Assembly (NCBI RefSeq): GCF_000720475.1
Contig: NZ_JOAP01000051.1
Coordinates: forward strand, 1-58,672
Reading direction: 5' to 3'
From: Streptomyces aureocirculatus
Lineage (GTDB): Bacteria; Actinomycetota; Actinomycetes; Streptomycetales; Streptomycetaceae
Length of the DNA: 58,672 bases
The position numbers and the translations under genes were made by a program. Under the pieces are notes generated by a model. That model was not told where the DNA came from. It did no database searches and was given only the letters and a program-made list of their open reading frames with translations. Shown piece by piece: positions 18,700 to 27,919 of this stretch (within the stretch, counting starts at the first letter, position 1; the number at the start of each line of letters is the position of its first letter).

Positions 18700-19284
18700 T
18701 TGAAAGAAGTAGTGCACATCGGTTCCCGGACGACGCCGGGGCCCGATCTCCAAGAGCTGATCGCCCGGGTGGCGCGCGGCGACCAGGAAGCTTTCGCGTC
18801 CGCCTACGACGTCGTGGCGGGCCCCGTTCTCGGTGTCGTACGCCGCGTGCTGCGCGACCACGCCCAGTCCGAGGAGGTCGCCCAGGAGGTCCTGGTCGAG
18901 GTGTGGCGCACCGCGCCGCGCTACCGCAAAACCCTTGGTACGGCCATGAATTGGGTGCTCACGCTGGCGCACCGGCGCGCCGTCGACCGGGTCCGCTCGG
19001 TGGAGGCCGCCGCCGCCCGTGACCACAAGGCGGCGCTCCTCGCGCAGACACCCGAGTTCGACGAGGTCAGCGAACAGGTCGAGGCCCGCTTCGAGCGCGA
19101 GCAGGTGCGCCGGTGCCTGCGCGGGCTCACCGAGATGCAGCGGCAGTCGGTGACGCTCGCCTACTACCGAGGGCTGACCCACCGACAGGTCGCCGAGCTG
19201 CTCGCACTGCCGCTCGGCACCGTCAAGACCCGCCTGCGCGACGGACTCATCCGACTGCGCGACTGCATGGGAGTGAGCGCATGA
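18700..19284 (+). CDS. sigK: ECF sigma factor SigK
   Basis: About 194 residues of an ECF sigma factor. Sigma-2 region: LIARVARGDQEAFASAYDVV, AQSEEVAQEVLVEVWRTAPR, NWVLTLAHRRAVDRVRS; sigma-4 region: CLRGLTEMQRQSVTLAYYRG, LTHRQVAELLALPLGTVKTR and RDGLIRLRDCMG. The EEVAQEVLVEVW and NWVLTLAHRRAVDRVR forms and the following RskA-type anti-sigma identify the SigK group. TTG 18700 is chosen (GAAGGG about 8 nt upstream) because a promoter-like motif occupies 18632-18660; GTG 18712 is also possible. Overlaps the anti-sigma gene by 4 nt (ATGA). Confidence 0.88.
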   Translation: MKEVVHIGSRTTPGPDLQELIARVARGDQEAFASAYDVVAGPVLGVVRRVLRDHAQSEEVAQEVLVEVWRTAPRYRKTLGTAMNWVLTLAHRRAVDRVRSVEAAAARDHKAALLAQTPEFDEVSEQVEARFEREQVRRCLRGLTEMQRQSVTLAYYRGLTHRQVAELLALPLGTVKTRLRDGLIRLRDCMGVSA

Positions 19285-20051
19285 CGAACCGGGCGGACCT
19301 GCACACCCTCACCGGCGCGTACGCCACCCACTCCCTCGACGACGACGAGCGCGCCCAGTTCGAGGAACATCTCGGCCAGTGCCCGGCCTGCGCCCAGGAG
19401 GTGCGGGAACTGTCGGCCACCGCGGCCCGCCTCGGCCTCGCGGCGGCCGTCGTGCCCCGGACCGCCATGAAGGACCAGGTGCTGCGCAGCATCTCCACGG
19501 TCCGCCAGGAGGCGCCGCACACCGAACCCGAACCGCCGGACCGCACGGCCGCCCGGCACCCGCTGCGCCGCGCGTCCCGGTGGGCTCTGGCCGCCTGCCT
19601 CGCGGCGGCCACCGCGTTCGGCGCCACCGCGATCTGGCAGCACCAGGAGGCCGACGACGCGCGTGACCGGGCCCGGGAGGTACAGCGGAGCGCCGAGGAA
19701 CGGACCGCGGAGCTGGCGTCGCTGCTCGCCGCCCCCGACGCCCGGACACGTACGGCGGGACTCGCCGGCAGTGCCCGCGCCACGGTCGTGGTGTCCGAAA
19801 GCCGTGACCGGGCCGCCTTCCTCGCGACCGGCATGGCCGAGCCACCCCGCGGCAAGGTCTACCAGCTCTGGTTCAACGACAAGGGGACCATGCGTCCCGC
19901 GGGTCTGATGGACCCTGGCCGCACCACGTCGGCCCTCGTGATGCGGGGACGCGTCGGCGAAGCCACCGGCATGGGCGTCACGGTGGAACCCGCGGGCGGC
20001 TCGCCCGAGCCGACGACGGAGCCCGTGGCGCTCCTCGACTTCCCGGCCTGA
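19281..20051 (+). CDS. rskA: Anti-sigma-K factor RskA
   Basis: 256 residues. An N-terminal zinc-type anti-sigma domain (His30, Cys34, Cys37 in FEEHLGQCPACAQE) binds SigK on the cytoplasmic side. One membrane helix follows at about residues 100-118 (WALAACLAAATAFGATAIW), then an extracytoplasmic RskA domain (ATVVVSESRDRAAFLATGMA, GKVYQLWFNDKGTMRPAGLM). Translation is coupled to sigK through an ATGA overlap. Release of SigK is expected by regulated proteolysis in response to an envelope or redox signal, as in mycobacteria. Confidence 0.92.
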   Translation: MTNRADLHTLTGAYATHSLDDDERAQFEEHLGQCPACAQEVRELSATAARLGLAAAVVPRTAMKDQVLRSISTVRQEAPHTEPEPPDRTAARHPLRRASRWALAACLAAATAFGATAIWQHQEADDARDRAREVQRSAEERTAELASLLAAPDARTRTAGLAGSARATVVVSESRDRAAFLATGMAEPPRGKVYQLWFNDKGTMRPAGLMDPGRTTSALVMRGRVGEATGMGVTVEPAGGSPEPTTEPVALLDFPA

Positions 20052-20052
20052 G

Positions 20053-20088
20053 CGGGTCGGCTTGTAGAGGACGGGTCGGCTTGTAGAG
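20053..20088 (+). repeat. 17-nt direct repeat just after rskA
   Basis: cgggtcggcttgtagag occurs exactly at 20053-20069 and 20072-20088 (19-nt period), starting one base after the rskA stop and ending 7 nt before the promoter-like motif at 20096. Confidence 0.9.
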
Positions 20089-20095
20089 AAATCGA

Positions 20096-20124
20096 CCAAT
20101 CCGCCGGGCCTTCGGCACCGAATC
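20096..20124 (+). promoter_or_regulatory. Putative SigK promoter before the molybdopterin oxidoreductase gene
   Basis: CCAATCC at 20096-20102, 15 nt, CCGAATC at 20118-20124. Same minus-35 heptamer and spacing as before sigK. A start point 6-7 nt beyond the minus-10 falls at GTG 20131, and no ribosome site precedes that GTG, so a leaderless transcript is likely. Confidence 0.6.
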
Positions 20125-20130
20125 CCTGGT

Positions 20131-21822
20131 GTGAGGACATCGGGAAGCAGCACGGGCACGAGCGGCGCCGTACGAGGCAGCGTCTGGCGGGCCGCACTGA
20201 GAGGCAGCCTGACAGGCGGCCTGAGCGGAGTGGTCGCCGGGTTCGCCGCGCTGGCCGTCGCCGAGTTGGTCTCGGCGGCGGTGCGGCCCGAGGCCGGTCC
20301 GGTGGTGGCGGTGGGCGGCGCGGCGATCGACCGTACGCCGTCCGCGGTGAAGGACTGGGCGATCCGCGAGTTCGGCACCAGCGACAAACTCGTCCTGCAG
20401 TGGGGCATCCTCACCGTCCTCGCCCTCTTCGCGATGGCGCTCGGCGTCGTCGCCGTACGCCACCGTGTCGTCGGCGCGGCGGGGGTGCTGCTCTTCGGCG
20501 TCGTCGGGGCGTGGGCGGCCACGGGCAGGCCGGACTCGACCGGCTTCACCGACGCGCTGCCGTCCGTCGCGGGGGCCGTCGCCGGGGCGGTAATCCTGTA
20601 CGGGCTTGTGGGACGTGCCGCTCGGCCCGTGCGGCGGGGGCCTGCCCAGGGCGGTGAAGTGGTCGGCGGAGGAGGGCCGCTGGGCCTCGGTGGCAGCGGT
20701 GCGGATCCGGTGGGTGACGGCCGGAACCCGGGGTGGGACCGGCGCGGGTTCGTCGTGGCGACGAGTGCCGTGGCCGTCGCATCCGCCGGGGCGGGTGTCC
20801 TCGGCAGGGCGCTGAACGCCGCACGGGGCAAGGACGCCGTCGCCTCACGCGAGCGGATCACGCTGCCCGCCCCCGCTTCGGCGGCGGCACCGGTGCCTGC
20901 GGGAGCCCGCCTGCGCGTGCCCGGCATCAGTGCGTTCCGCACGCCCAACAAGGACTTCTACCGGGTCGACACCGCGCTCGTGGTGCCGAAGGTCGACGCG
21001 GACACCTGGCGCCTGAGGATCCACGGCGAGGGCGTGGGCCGACCCGTGACCGTGTCCTTCGACGATCTGCTGCGCCGTCGGCTGATCGAGCGGGACATCA
21101 CGTTGACCTGTGTGTCCAACGAGGTGGGCGGCCCCTACGTGGGAAACGCCCGCTGGCTCGGGGTCCCGCTGGCCGAGTTGCTCGCCGAGTGCGGTGTGGA
21201 GCCCCCGGCCCGCGGCGGCTCCGCGGACCAACTGGTGGCCCGGTCCGTGGACGGCATGACCCTCGGCACCCCCGTGGACGACGTCATGGACGGCCGCGAC
21301 GCGATGCTCGCCCTCGGCATGAACGGCGAACCGCTGCCGTTCTCGCACGGCTTCCCCGTACGCATGGTCGTTCCCGGTCTGTACGGCTATGTGTCCGCCT
21401 GCAAGTGGATCGAGGACATCGAGCTGACCACGTTCGACGCCTATGACCCCTACTGGGTCAAGCGCGACTGGGCCCGCAAGGCGCCGATCAAGACCCAGTC
21501 CCGGATCGACACCCCCAAACCCTTCGCCAGGCCGAAGGCGGGCACGGTGACGGTCGCCGGTGTCGCCTGGGCACAGCACCGCGGCATCGGCAGGGTCGAG
21601 CTGCGGGTGGACGACGGGCCCTGGCAGCGGGCCGAACTCGCCGCCGAGGACACCCGGGACACCTGGCGGCAGTGGTCCTTCCGCTGGCGGGCGACTCCGG
21701 GCAACCACACCCTCACCGTCCGCGCCACCGACCGGACGGGCCGGGTCCAGACCGCGAGACGGACCCGGACCGTCCCCGACGGCGCGAGCGGCCGCCACTC
21801 GGTGGTGGTCACCGTGACCTGA
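20131..21822 (+). CDS. Membrane-anchored molybdopterin-dependent oxidoreductase (sulfite oxidase family)
   Basis: 563 residues from GTG 20131. The N-terminal 200 residues hold several membrane helices (GVVAGFAALAVAELVSAAV, LVLQWGILTVLALFAMALGV, VVGAAGVLLFGVVGAWAA and AVAGAVILYGLVGRA), then WDRRGFVVATSAVAVASAG, a Tat-like segment introducing the extracytoplasmic part. The sulfite-oxidase Mo-cofactor domain carries the molybdenum-ligating Cys327 in ITLTCVSNEVGG, followed by GLYGYVSACKWIEDIELTTF; the C-terminal Ig-like dimerisation domain has VAGVAWAQHRGIGRVELRVD and ends in SVVVTVT. Substrate unknown (sulfite or sulfoxide-type). The SigK-type promoter and position between rskA and the fasciclin gene make it a likely SigK-regulon member. 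Confidence 0.9.
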   Translation: MRTSGSSTGTSGAVRGSVWRAALRGSLTGGLSGVVAGFAALAVAELVSAAVRPEAGPVVAVGGAAIDRTPSAVKDWAIREFGTSDKLVLQWGILTVLALFAMALGVVAVRHRVVGAAGVLLFGVVGAWAATGRPDSTGFTDALPSVAGAVAGAVILYGLVGRAARPVRRGPAQGGEVVGGGGPLGLGGSGADPVGDGRNPGWDRRGFVVATSAVAVASAGAGVLGRALNAARGKDAVASRERITLPAPASAAAPVPAGARLRVPGISAFRTPNKDFYRVDTALVVPKVDADTWRLRIHGEGVGRPVTVSFDDLLRRRLIERDITLTCVSNEVGGPYVGNARWLGVPLAELLAECGVEPPARGGSADQLVARSVDGMTLGTPVDDVMDGRDAMLALGMNGEPLPFSHGFPVRMVVPGLYGYVSACKWIEDIELTTFDAYDPYWVKRDWARKAPIKTQSRIDTPKPFARPKAGTVTVAGVAWAQHRGIGRVELRVDDGPWQRAELAAEDTRDTWRQWSFRWRATPGNHTLTVRATDRTGRVQTARRTRTVPDGASGRHSVVVTVT

Positions 21823-21890
21823 CCCGCGGCACCGAACCGCTCCCCCTCCCCCGCTTCCTTCAGCCCCCCACCCTCTATCAGGAGAAGACC

Positions 21891-22568
21891 ATGAACACGC
21901 AGACCCTTCGTTTCCGTCGTACCGTCATCGCCGCGGCCGCGGCTCTCGCCCTGCCCCTGACGCTGACGGCCTGTTCCGACGACGACGGCGGCGACGGCGG
22001 CGACAAGGACAAGGCCGCGTCCGCGTCCGAGAAGTCGGCGGACTCCGGGACCGGCGCCGAGGAGACCCCCGCCGACGACACGGCGAGCATGACCGAGCCC
22101 TTCGGCCCGGCCTGTTCCTCCGTGCCCAAGGACGGCAAGGGCAGCTTCGACGGCATGGCGGCGGAGCCCGTCGCCACCGCCGCGTCGAACAACCCGGCGC
22201 TCTCCACGCTCGTCACCGCCGTCAAGAAGGCGGGCCTGGTCGACACCCTCAACAACGCCGAGAACATCACGGTGTTCGCGCCCACCAACGACGCCTTCGC
22301 CAAGATCCCCAAGGCCGACCTGGACAAGGTCCTCAACGACAAGGCCCAGCTCACCAAGATCCTCACGTATCACGTGGTGGGCCAGAAGCTGACGCCGAAG
22401 GACCTGGAGAAGGGCTCCTACGCGACCCTGGAGAAGTCCAAGCTCATGACCGCGGGCTCCGGCGAGGACTACAAGGTCAACGACAGCGCGAAGGTGGTCT
22501 GCGGCAACGTCAGGACCGCCAACGCGAACGTCTACATCATCGACACGGTCCTGATGCCCAAGGCGTGA
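21891..22568 (+). CDS. Fasciclin-domain lipoprotein (MPT70/MPT83-like)
   Basis: 225 residues from ATG 21891 (AGGAG upstream). A lipoprotein signal with lipobox LTAC (Cys28) is followed by an acidic Asp/Gly/Lys linker, then one fasciclin (FAS1) domain: ALSTLVTAVKKAGLVDTLNN, ITVFAPTNDAFAKIP and ILTYHVVGQKLTPKDL, ending NVYIIDTVLMPKA. In mycobacteria SigK controls the fasciclin proteins MPT70/MPT83, so the presence of this gene directly downstream fits a conserved regulon. Likely role: surface adhesion or protein interaction. It lacks its own SigK-like promoter and is probably co-transcribed with 20131. Hairpin terminator follows. Confidence 0.92.
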   Translation: MNTQTLRFRRTVIAAAAALALPLTLTACSDDDGGDGGDKDKAASASEKSADSGTGAEETPADDTASMTEPFGPACSSVPKDGKGSFDGMAAEPVATAASNNPALSTLVTAVKKAGLVDTLNNAENITVFAPTNDAFAKIPKADLDKVLNDKAQLTKILTYHVVGQKLTPKDLEKGSYATLEKSKLMTAGSGEDYKVNDSAKVVCGNVRTANANVYIIDTVLMPKA

Positions 22569-22586
22569 CCGTCGAGGGTGCGCTCA

Positions 22587-22613
22587 GGGGCGGCCGAGGT
22601 GATCGGCCGCCCC
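22587..22613. terminator. 11-bp hairpin after the fasciclin gene
   Basis: GGGGCGGCCGA (22587-22597), 5-nt loop, TCGGCCGCCCC (22603-22613); 19 nt after the stop, closing the sigK locus. Confidence 0.85.
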
Positions 22614-22806
22614 CCGGCGCGCGTGGTCACCGCCACGGCCGGGCGGGCGAACGTGTGTAGTTCTGCGGCGGCACGGGTGAAAGGCGCACGCTCGGCGACC
22701 GCGAGGAACGGCACGCGAGGAACGACGTGGAGGAACGGCACTGGAGCGGCCCTGCAAGAACGACAGCGGTCGCACCGCCACGCACCACCGAAGGGAACAG
22801 GAGTTC

Positions 22807-23475
22807 ATGCGCCATCTCGCGGAGGGGATCGACAGATTCCGGAAAGAGGTCTTCCCCGGCCGTGCGGAGCTCTTCGCCCGCCTCGCCACGACCCACCGGC
22901 CGGGCACGCTGTTCATCGGGTGCAGCGATGCCCGCGTCGTCCCCGAACTGTTCACCCAGGCCGAACCGGGGGACCTCTTCGTCGTCCGTACGGCCGGCAA
23001 CCTCGTCCCCGCCCACGTACCCGGAGAGCCCGGTGGTGGCGTCGCCGACGGAGTCGTCGCGAGCGTGGAGTACGCGGTCGCCGTCCTCGGGGTGGCGGAC
23101 ATCGTCGTGTGCGGGCACTCCGCCTGCGGCGCGATGACCGCACTCGCCGAAGGGCACGACCTGTCGGGCGTCCCTGCCATGGGCCGTTGGCTCCGCCACG
23201 CGGACACCGCCCTCGGCCGCGCCACCGCCGCCGCCGGCGAGCCGCCCGAGGTGGCCGCGCTCGTCAGGGAGAACGTCATGGTCCAACTGGCGCACCTCGC
23301 CACCCACCCGCCCGTGGCCCGGGCTCTGGCCACCGGCCGCGTGCGGCTGCACGGCTGGGTCTTCGACATCGCCACCGGCGGCGTCGAGGACCTCACCGCC
23401 GACGCCCGACGGTCACCCGCGGCCGCTGCCGACCGGTCGACCGGTCAGGCGCAGGACGCGCACACCCCGCGATAG
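22807..23475 (+). CDS. Beta-carbonic anhydrase
   Basis: 222 residues from ATG 22807 (AGGAG upstream). Type II beta-carbonic anhydrase signatures are complete: FIGCSDARVVPE (Cys39, catalytic dyad Asp41/Arg43) and IVVCGHSACGAM (His104, Cys107), giving the Cys2His zinc site. It interconverts CO2 and bicarbonate in the cytoplasm. The Ala/Arg-rich C-terminal 25 residues look disordered, and the 3' end overlaps the convergent Fur-family gene by 31 nt. Upstream (22690-22740) gaggaacg is repeated three times without clear meaning. Confidence 0.93.
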   Translation: MRHLAEGIDRFRKEVFPGRAELFARLATTHRPGTLFIGCSDARVVPELFTQAEPGDLFVVRTAGNLVPAHVPGEPGGGVADGVVASVEYAVAVLGVADIVVCGHSACGAMTALAEGHDLSGVPAMGRWLRHADTALGRATAAAGEPPEVAALVRENVMVQLAHLATHPPVARALATGRVRLHGWVFDIATGGVEDLTADARRSPAAAADRSTGQAQDAHTPR

Positions 23476-23855
23476 GTGACCTCGACCTGGGACACCGTGA
23501 AACCGAACCGTTCCGCAGGGGGGAGATCGGCGAGGGGGTCGCCGCTCGGGTGGACGTCGCGGATGATGCCGCAGGCGGAGCACACCAGGTGCTGGTGCGG
23601 CTGGTGGGCGTTGGGGTCGTAGCGCTTGGCGCGGCCGTCGGTGGAGACTTCCATGACCTCACCGAGGGAGACCATCTCGCCCAGCGTGTTGTAGACGGTC
23701 GCCCGGGAGATCTCGGGCAGTCTCTCCGCGGCGCGCGCGTGCACTTCCTCCGCGGTGAGGTGCACGTGATCGCCGTCGAGGACCTCCGCGACGACGCGCC
23801 GCTGGGAGGTCACGCGCCAGCCGCGCCCCCGCAGCCGCTCCAGCAGGTCACTCAT
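23445..23855 (-). CDS. furA: Fur-family transcriptional regulator (FurA/CatR-like)
   Basis: 136 residues. Winged helix with RVTSQRRVVAEVLDGD and ISRATVYNTLGEMVSLGEV; regulatory-metal His cluster in HLTAEEVH and HQPHQHLVC; structural zinc cysteines Cys92/Cys95 (CSAC) and Cys132/Cys135 (CASC). It is divergent from katG (184 nt apart), the arrangement of the redox-sensing Fur homologues that repress catalase-peroxidase and their own gene in Streptomyces and mycobacteria. Peroxide sensing by metal/Cys oxidation is the likely signal. The 3' end overlaps the carbonic anhydrase gene. Confidence 0.9.
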   Translation of the reverse strand: MSDLLERLRGRGWRVTSQRRVVAEVLDGDHVHLTAEEVHARAAERLPEISRATVYNTLGEMVSLGEVMEVSTDGRAKRYDPNAHQPHQHLVCSACGIIRDVHPSGDPLADLPPAERFGFTVSQVEVTYRGVCASCA

Positions 23856-23943
23856 GTCGGTTCACCCATCCAGGATCGGTTGACTGCACCAAGGTTACCG
23901 GTAGCGGTACGAATTCCGATTGCATACGGACCAGTTGAGCTTC

Positions 23944-23971
23944 TTGACCTGGACTCTGTCCATCGTAGGAT
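23944..23971 (+). promoter_or_regulatory. Putative katG promoter
   Basis: TTGACC at 23944-23949, 16 nt, TAGGAT at 23966-23971: a good vegetative-type promoter 68 nt before the katG start. The region 23870-23950 in front of it is A/T-richer and contains repeated ggtta/ggtac elements where Fur-type binding would be expected, but I cannot define a clean Fur box. Confidence 0.5.
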
Positions 23972-23988
23972 CGGTTCCCCGACGGTGA

Positions 23989-26268
<2,280 letters not shown>

Positions 26269-26282
26269 CACAGCCGACGTCC

Positions 26283-26319
26283 ACGTCCGGGCCGGTCCCG
26301 TCGGGGCCGGCCCGGACGT
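26283..26319. terminator. 13-bp hairpin after katG
   Basis: ACGTCCGGGCCGG (26283-26295), 11-nt loop that can itself pair, CCGGCCCGGACGT (26307-26319); 14 nt after the katG stop. Confidence 0.85.
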
Positions 26320-26489
26320 ACGTGTTTCCCGTCGCCGGAGGGTTTGGCGAAAGCGTTTACGGCAACTCGTCGCGCCGGAGGTTGTCCGAGAACCCGGCGC
26401 AGCCGGCACCCGCCGCTGCCCGGCACCACCATGGTGTCCCTCCCGGCCGCGGGCGGCGCACCATGCCCACGGGAAGGCTGCGGCACCTG

Positions 26490-26942
26490 ATGTCGATCCC
26501 TGTCACGCTCGTCGAAACCGATCCGTGGCCGTTCACGGTCCTGCGCTGCACCGCGCACCTCGTACGGGATCAGCAGCCCCCGGCCCCCTTCGGACTCAGC
26601 CTCCGGTACTCGCTGCACGACCCCTTCGCCGTGCACATGCTGCTCGAGGCCGGTACCGCGGCCGTGACGTGGACCCTGTCCCGGGACCTCCTCCTGTGCT
26701 CCCTGCTCGGCCACGACGGGATGGGCGACGTCGCCGCCTGGCCGGTGTCGCGCGGGCTGGGGGCCGACGTGGTGCGGGTGCGTCTCGGCCCCCCGGGAGG
26801 CGGCGCGGTCATCGAGATCGCGCACGCCGTGCTGAGCCAGTGGCTGGAGGTCACCCGGCGGCTCAGCCCCGTGGGCGAGGAATCGAGCCACATCGACTGG
26901 GACGCGGTGACACGCGTATTGCTGGACGCGGACAGCGGGTGA
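26490..26942 (+). CDS. SsgA-like sporulation/cell-division protein (SALP)
   Basis: 150 residues from ATG 26490 (ATG 26463 is an in-frame alternative). The SsgA-family pattern is clear: CTAHLVRD, FGLSLRYSLHDPFAVHMLLE, AVTWTLSRDLLLCSLLG, GDVAAWPVSR, VVRVRLGPPGGGAVIEIAH and LSQWLEVTRRL. SALPs occur only in sporulating actinomycetes and guide septum placement, FtsZ recruitment or peptidoglycan remodelling. It is not SsgA or SsgB themselves as far as I can judge. Its stop overlaps a 23-nt tandem repeat. Confidence 0.9.
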   Translation: MSIPVTLVETDPWPFTVLRCTAHLVRDQQPPAPFGLSLRYSLHDPFAVHMLLEAGTAAVTWTLSRDLLLCSLLGHDGMGDVAAWPVSRGLGADVVRVRLGPPGGGAVIEIAHAVLSQWLEVTRRLSPVGEESSHIDWDAVTRVLLDADSG

Positions 26943-27009
26943 GCCGCGACTCGCACACCGGGTGAGCCGAGACTCGGACACCGGGTGTGCCGCGACCCGG
27001 ACACCGGTT
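26941..27009 (+). repeat. Three 23-nt tandem repeats over the ssg-like stop codon
   Basis: Units at 26941-26963, 26964-26986 and 26987-27009 share gagccg(c/a)gactcg(c/g)acaccgggt with a few changes in the third. The first unit begins inside the TGA stop (26940-26942). Confidence 0.9.
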
Positions 27010-27187
27010 GACCCGCCGGGCGGCCCCGCCCCGGATGGCGGCGCCCGTGTTTGACGGCCCTTCACACGGGTCACTCGTTTCAGGCCCCTCTCTGTCGCAC
27101 CGTCCCCCGGGCGGAGCCGGTACCGCTGCTCGCAGGGGGGCGCCGCAGCAGACCACGCTGGAAACGAGCCGTGAGGAGGCGCCATCC

Positions 27188-27898
27188 ATGACGAAGAGCC
27201 TGCCCTTGAGGCACCCGGTCGGCATGCGGGTGGACGTCCACCGGGCCGTGCCGGTCGCCTTCGCGCTGGCCGTCGCGGGCCTCGCCGAGGCGCGGCTGCC
27301 CGCCGTCCATCCGGGTCGTTCCCCGTGGGTGTACTGGGCGGTGGGCCTGGTGGCCGCCGTGGTCTGCTTCGCGTCGCTGCTCGCGCGTGACGGTGCCCGT
27401 GCGGCCGTGGCCGGGCGCCAGGGGGTGGCCGTCGGCTCGTCCCTGCTGCGGTCCTCCTCCGGCGGGACCGCGCGCTCGTGGAACACGGCGCCGACTCCGG
27501 GGGCGGGGCTGCGGACGGCCGTCGTGGGCCCGCTGGTCAGCCTCGGCATCGCCCTGGTGACGGCACTGGCCGCGTATCTGGTCGATGCGGCGGGGCTCTC
27601 GGAACTGACGGCGGAGACGCTCGCGTGGCTGGCGGCGGTCAATGTGCTGCTTGCCGTGGGCCACTTGCTGCCGGGTACGCCGCTCGACGGCGCCCGGTTG
27701 CTGCACGCCGTGGTGTGGCGGCGTACGGGGGACCGGTCACGCGCCACGGCGGTGGCGGGCGCGGCCGGGCGCTACGTGGGGTGGCCGCTGCTGCTGCTCG
27801 GTCTCGCGCAGGTGGTGTTCGCCGACGACCTGGGTGGCCTCTGGCTGGCCCTGGTGGGGATATTCCTGGTGGCAACGGCGGAACACCGGCACACCTGA
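27188..27898 (+). CDS. M50 (site-2 protease)-like membrane protein lacking the HExxH active site
   Basis: 236 residues from ATG 27188 (GAGGAGG upstream). Overall it matches Streptomyces site-2-protease-family proteins: LPLRHPVGMRVDVHRAVPV, a multi-helix membrane core, APTPGAGLRTAVVGPLVSLG and the second active-site region VLLAVGHLLPGTPLDGARLL (LDG Asp present). But where HExxH should be (after VVCFASLLA) the sequence reads RDGARAAVA, so both zinc His residues and the catalytic Glu are gone. No CBS domains follow. It is therefore a probable pseudoprotease, perhaps a regulator or substrate-binding partner. 21 nt before the amidinotransferase gene. Confidence 0.8.
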   Translation: MTKSLPLRHPVGMRVDVHRAVPVAFALAVAGLAEARLPAVHPGRSPWVYWAVGLVAAVVCFASLLARDGARAAVAGRQGVAVGSSLLRSSSGGTARSWNTAPTPGAGLRTAVVGPLVSLGIALVTALAAYLVDAAGLSELTAETLAWLAAVNVLLAVGHLLPGTPLDGARLLHAVVWRRTGDRSRATAVAGAAGRYVGWPLLLLGLAQVVFADDLGGLWLALVGIFLVATAEHRHT

Positions 27899-27919
27899 GA
27901 CGCGAGGTGAAACGCAGTC

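Noticed and set aside
21823..21890. Separate SigK promoter for the fasciclin gene
   Set aside because: No CCAATCC-like element in the 68-nt gap; co-transcription from 20096 is simpler.
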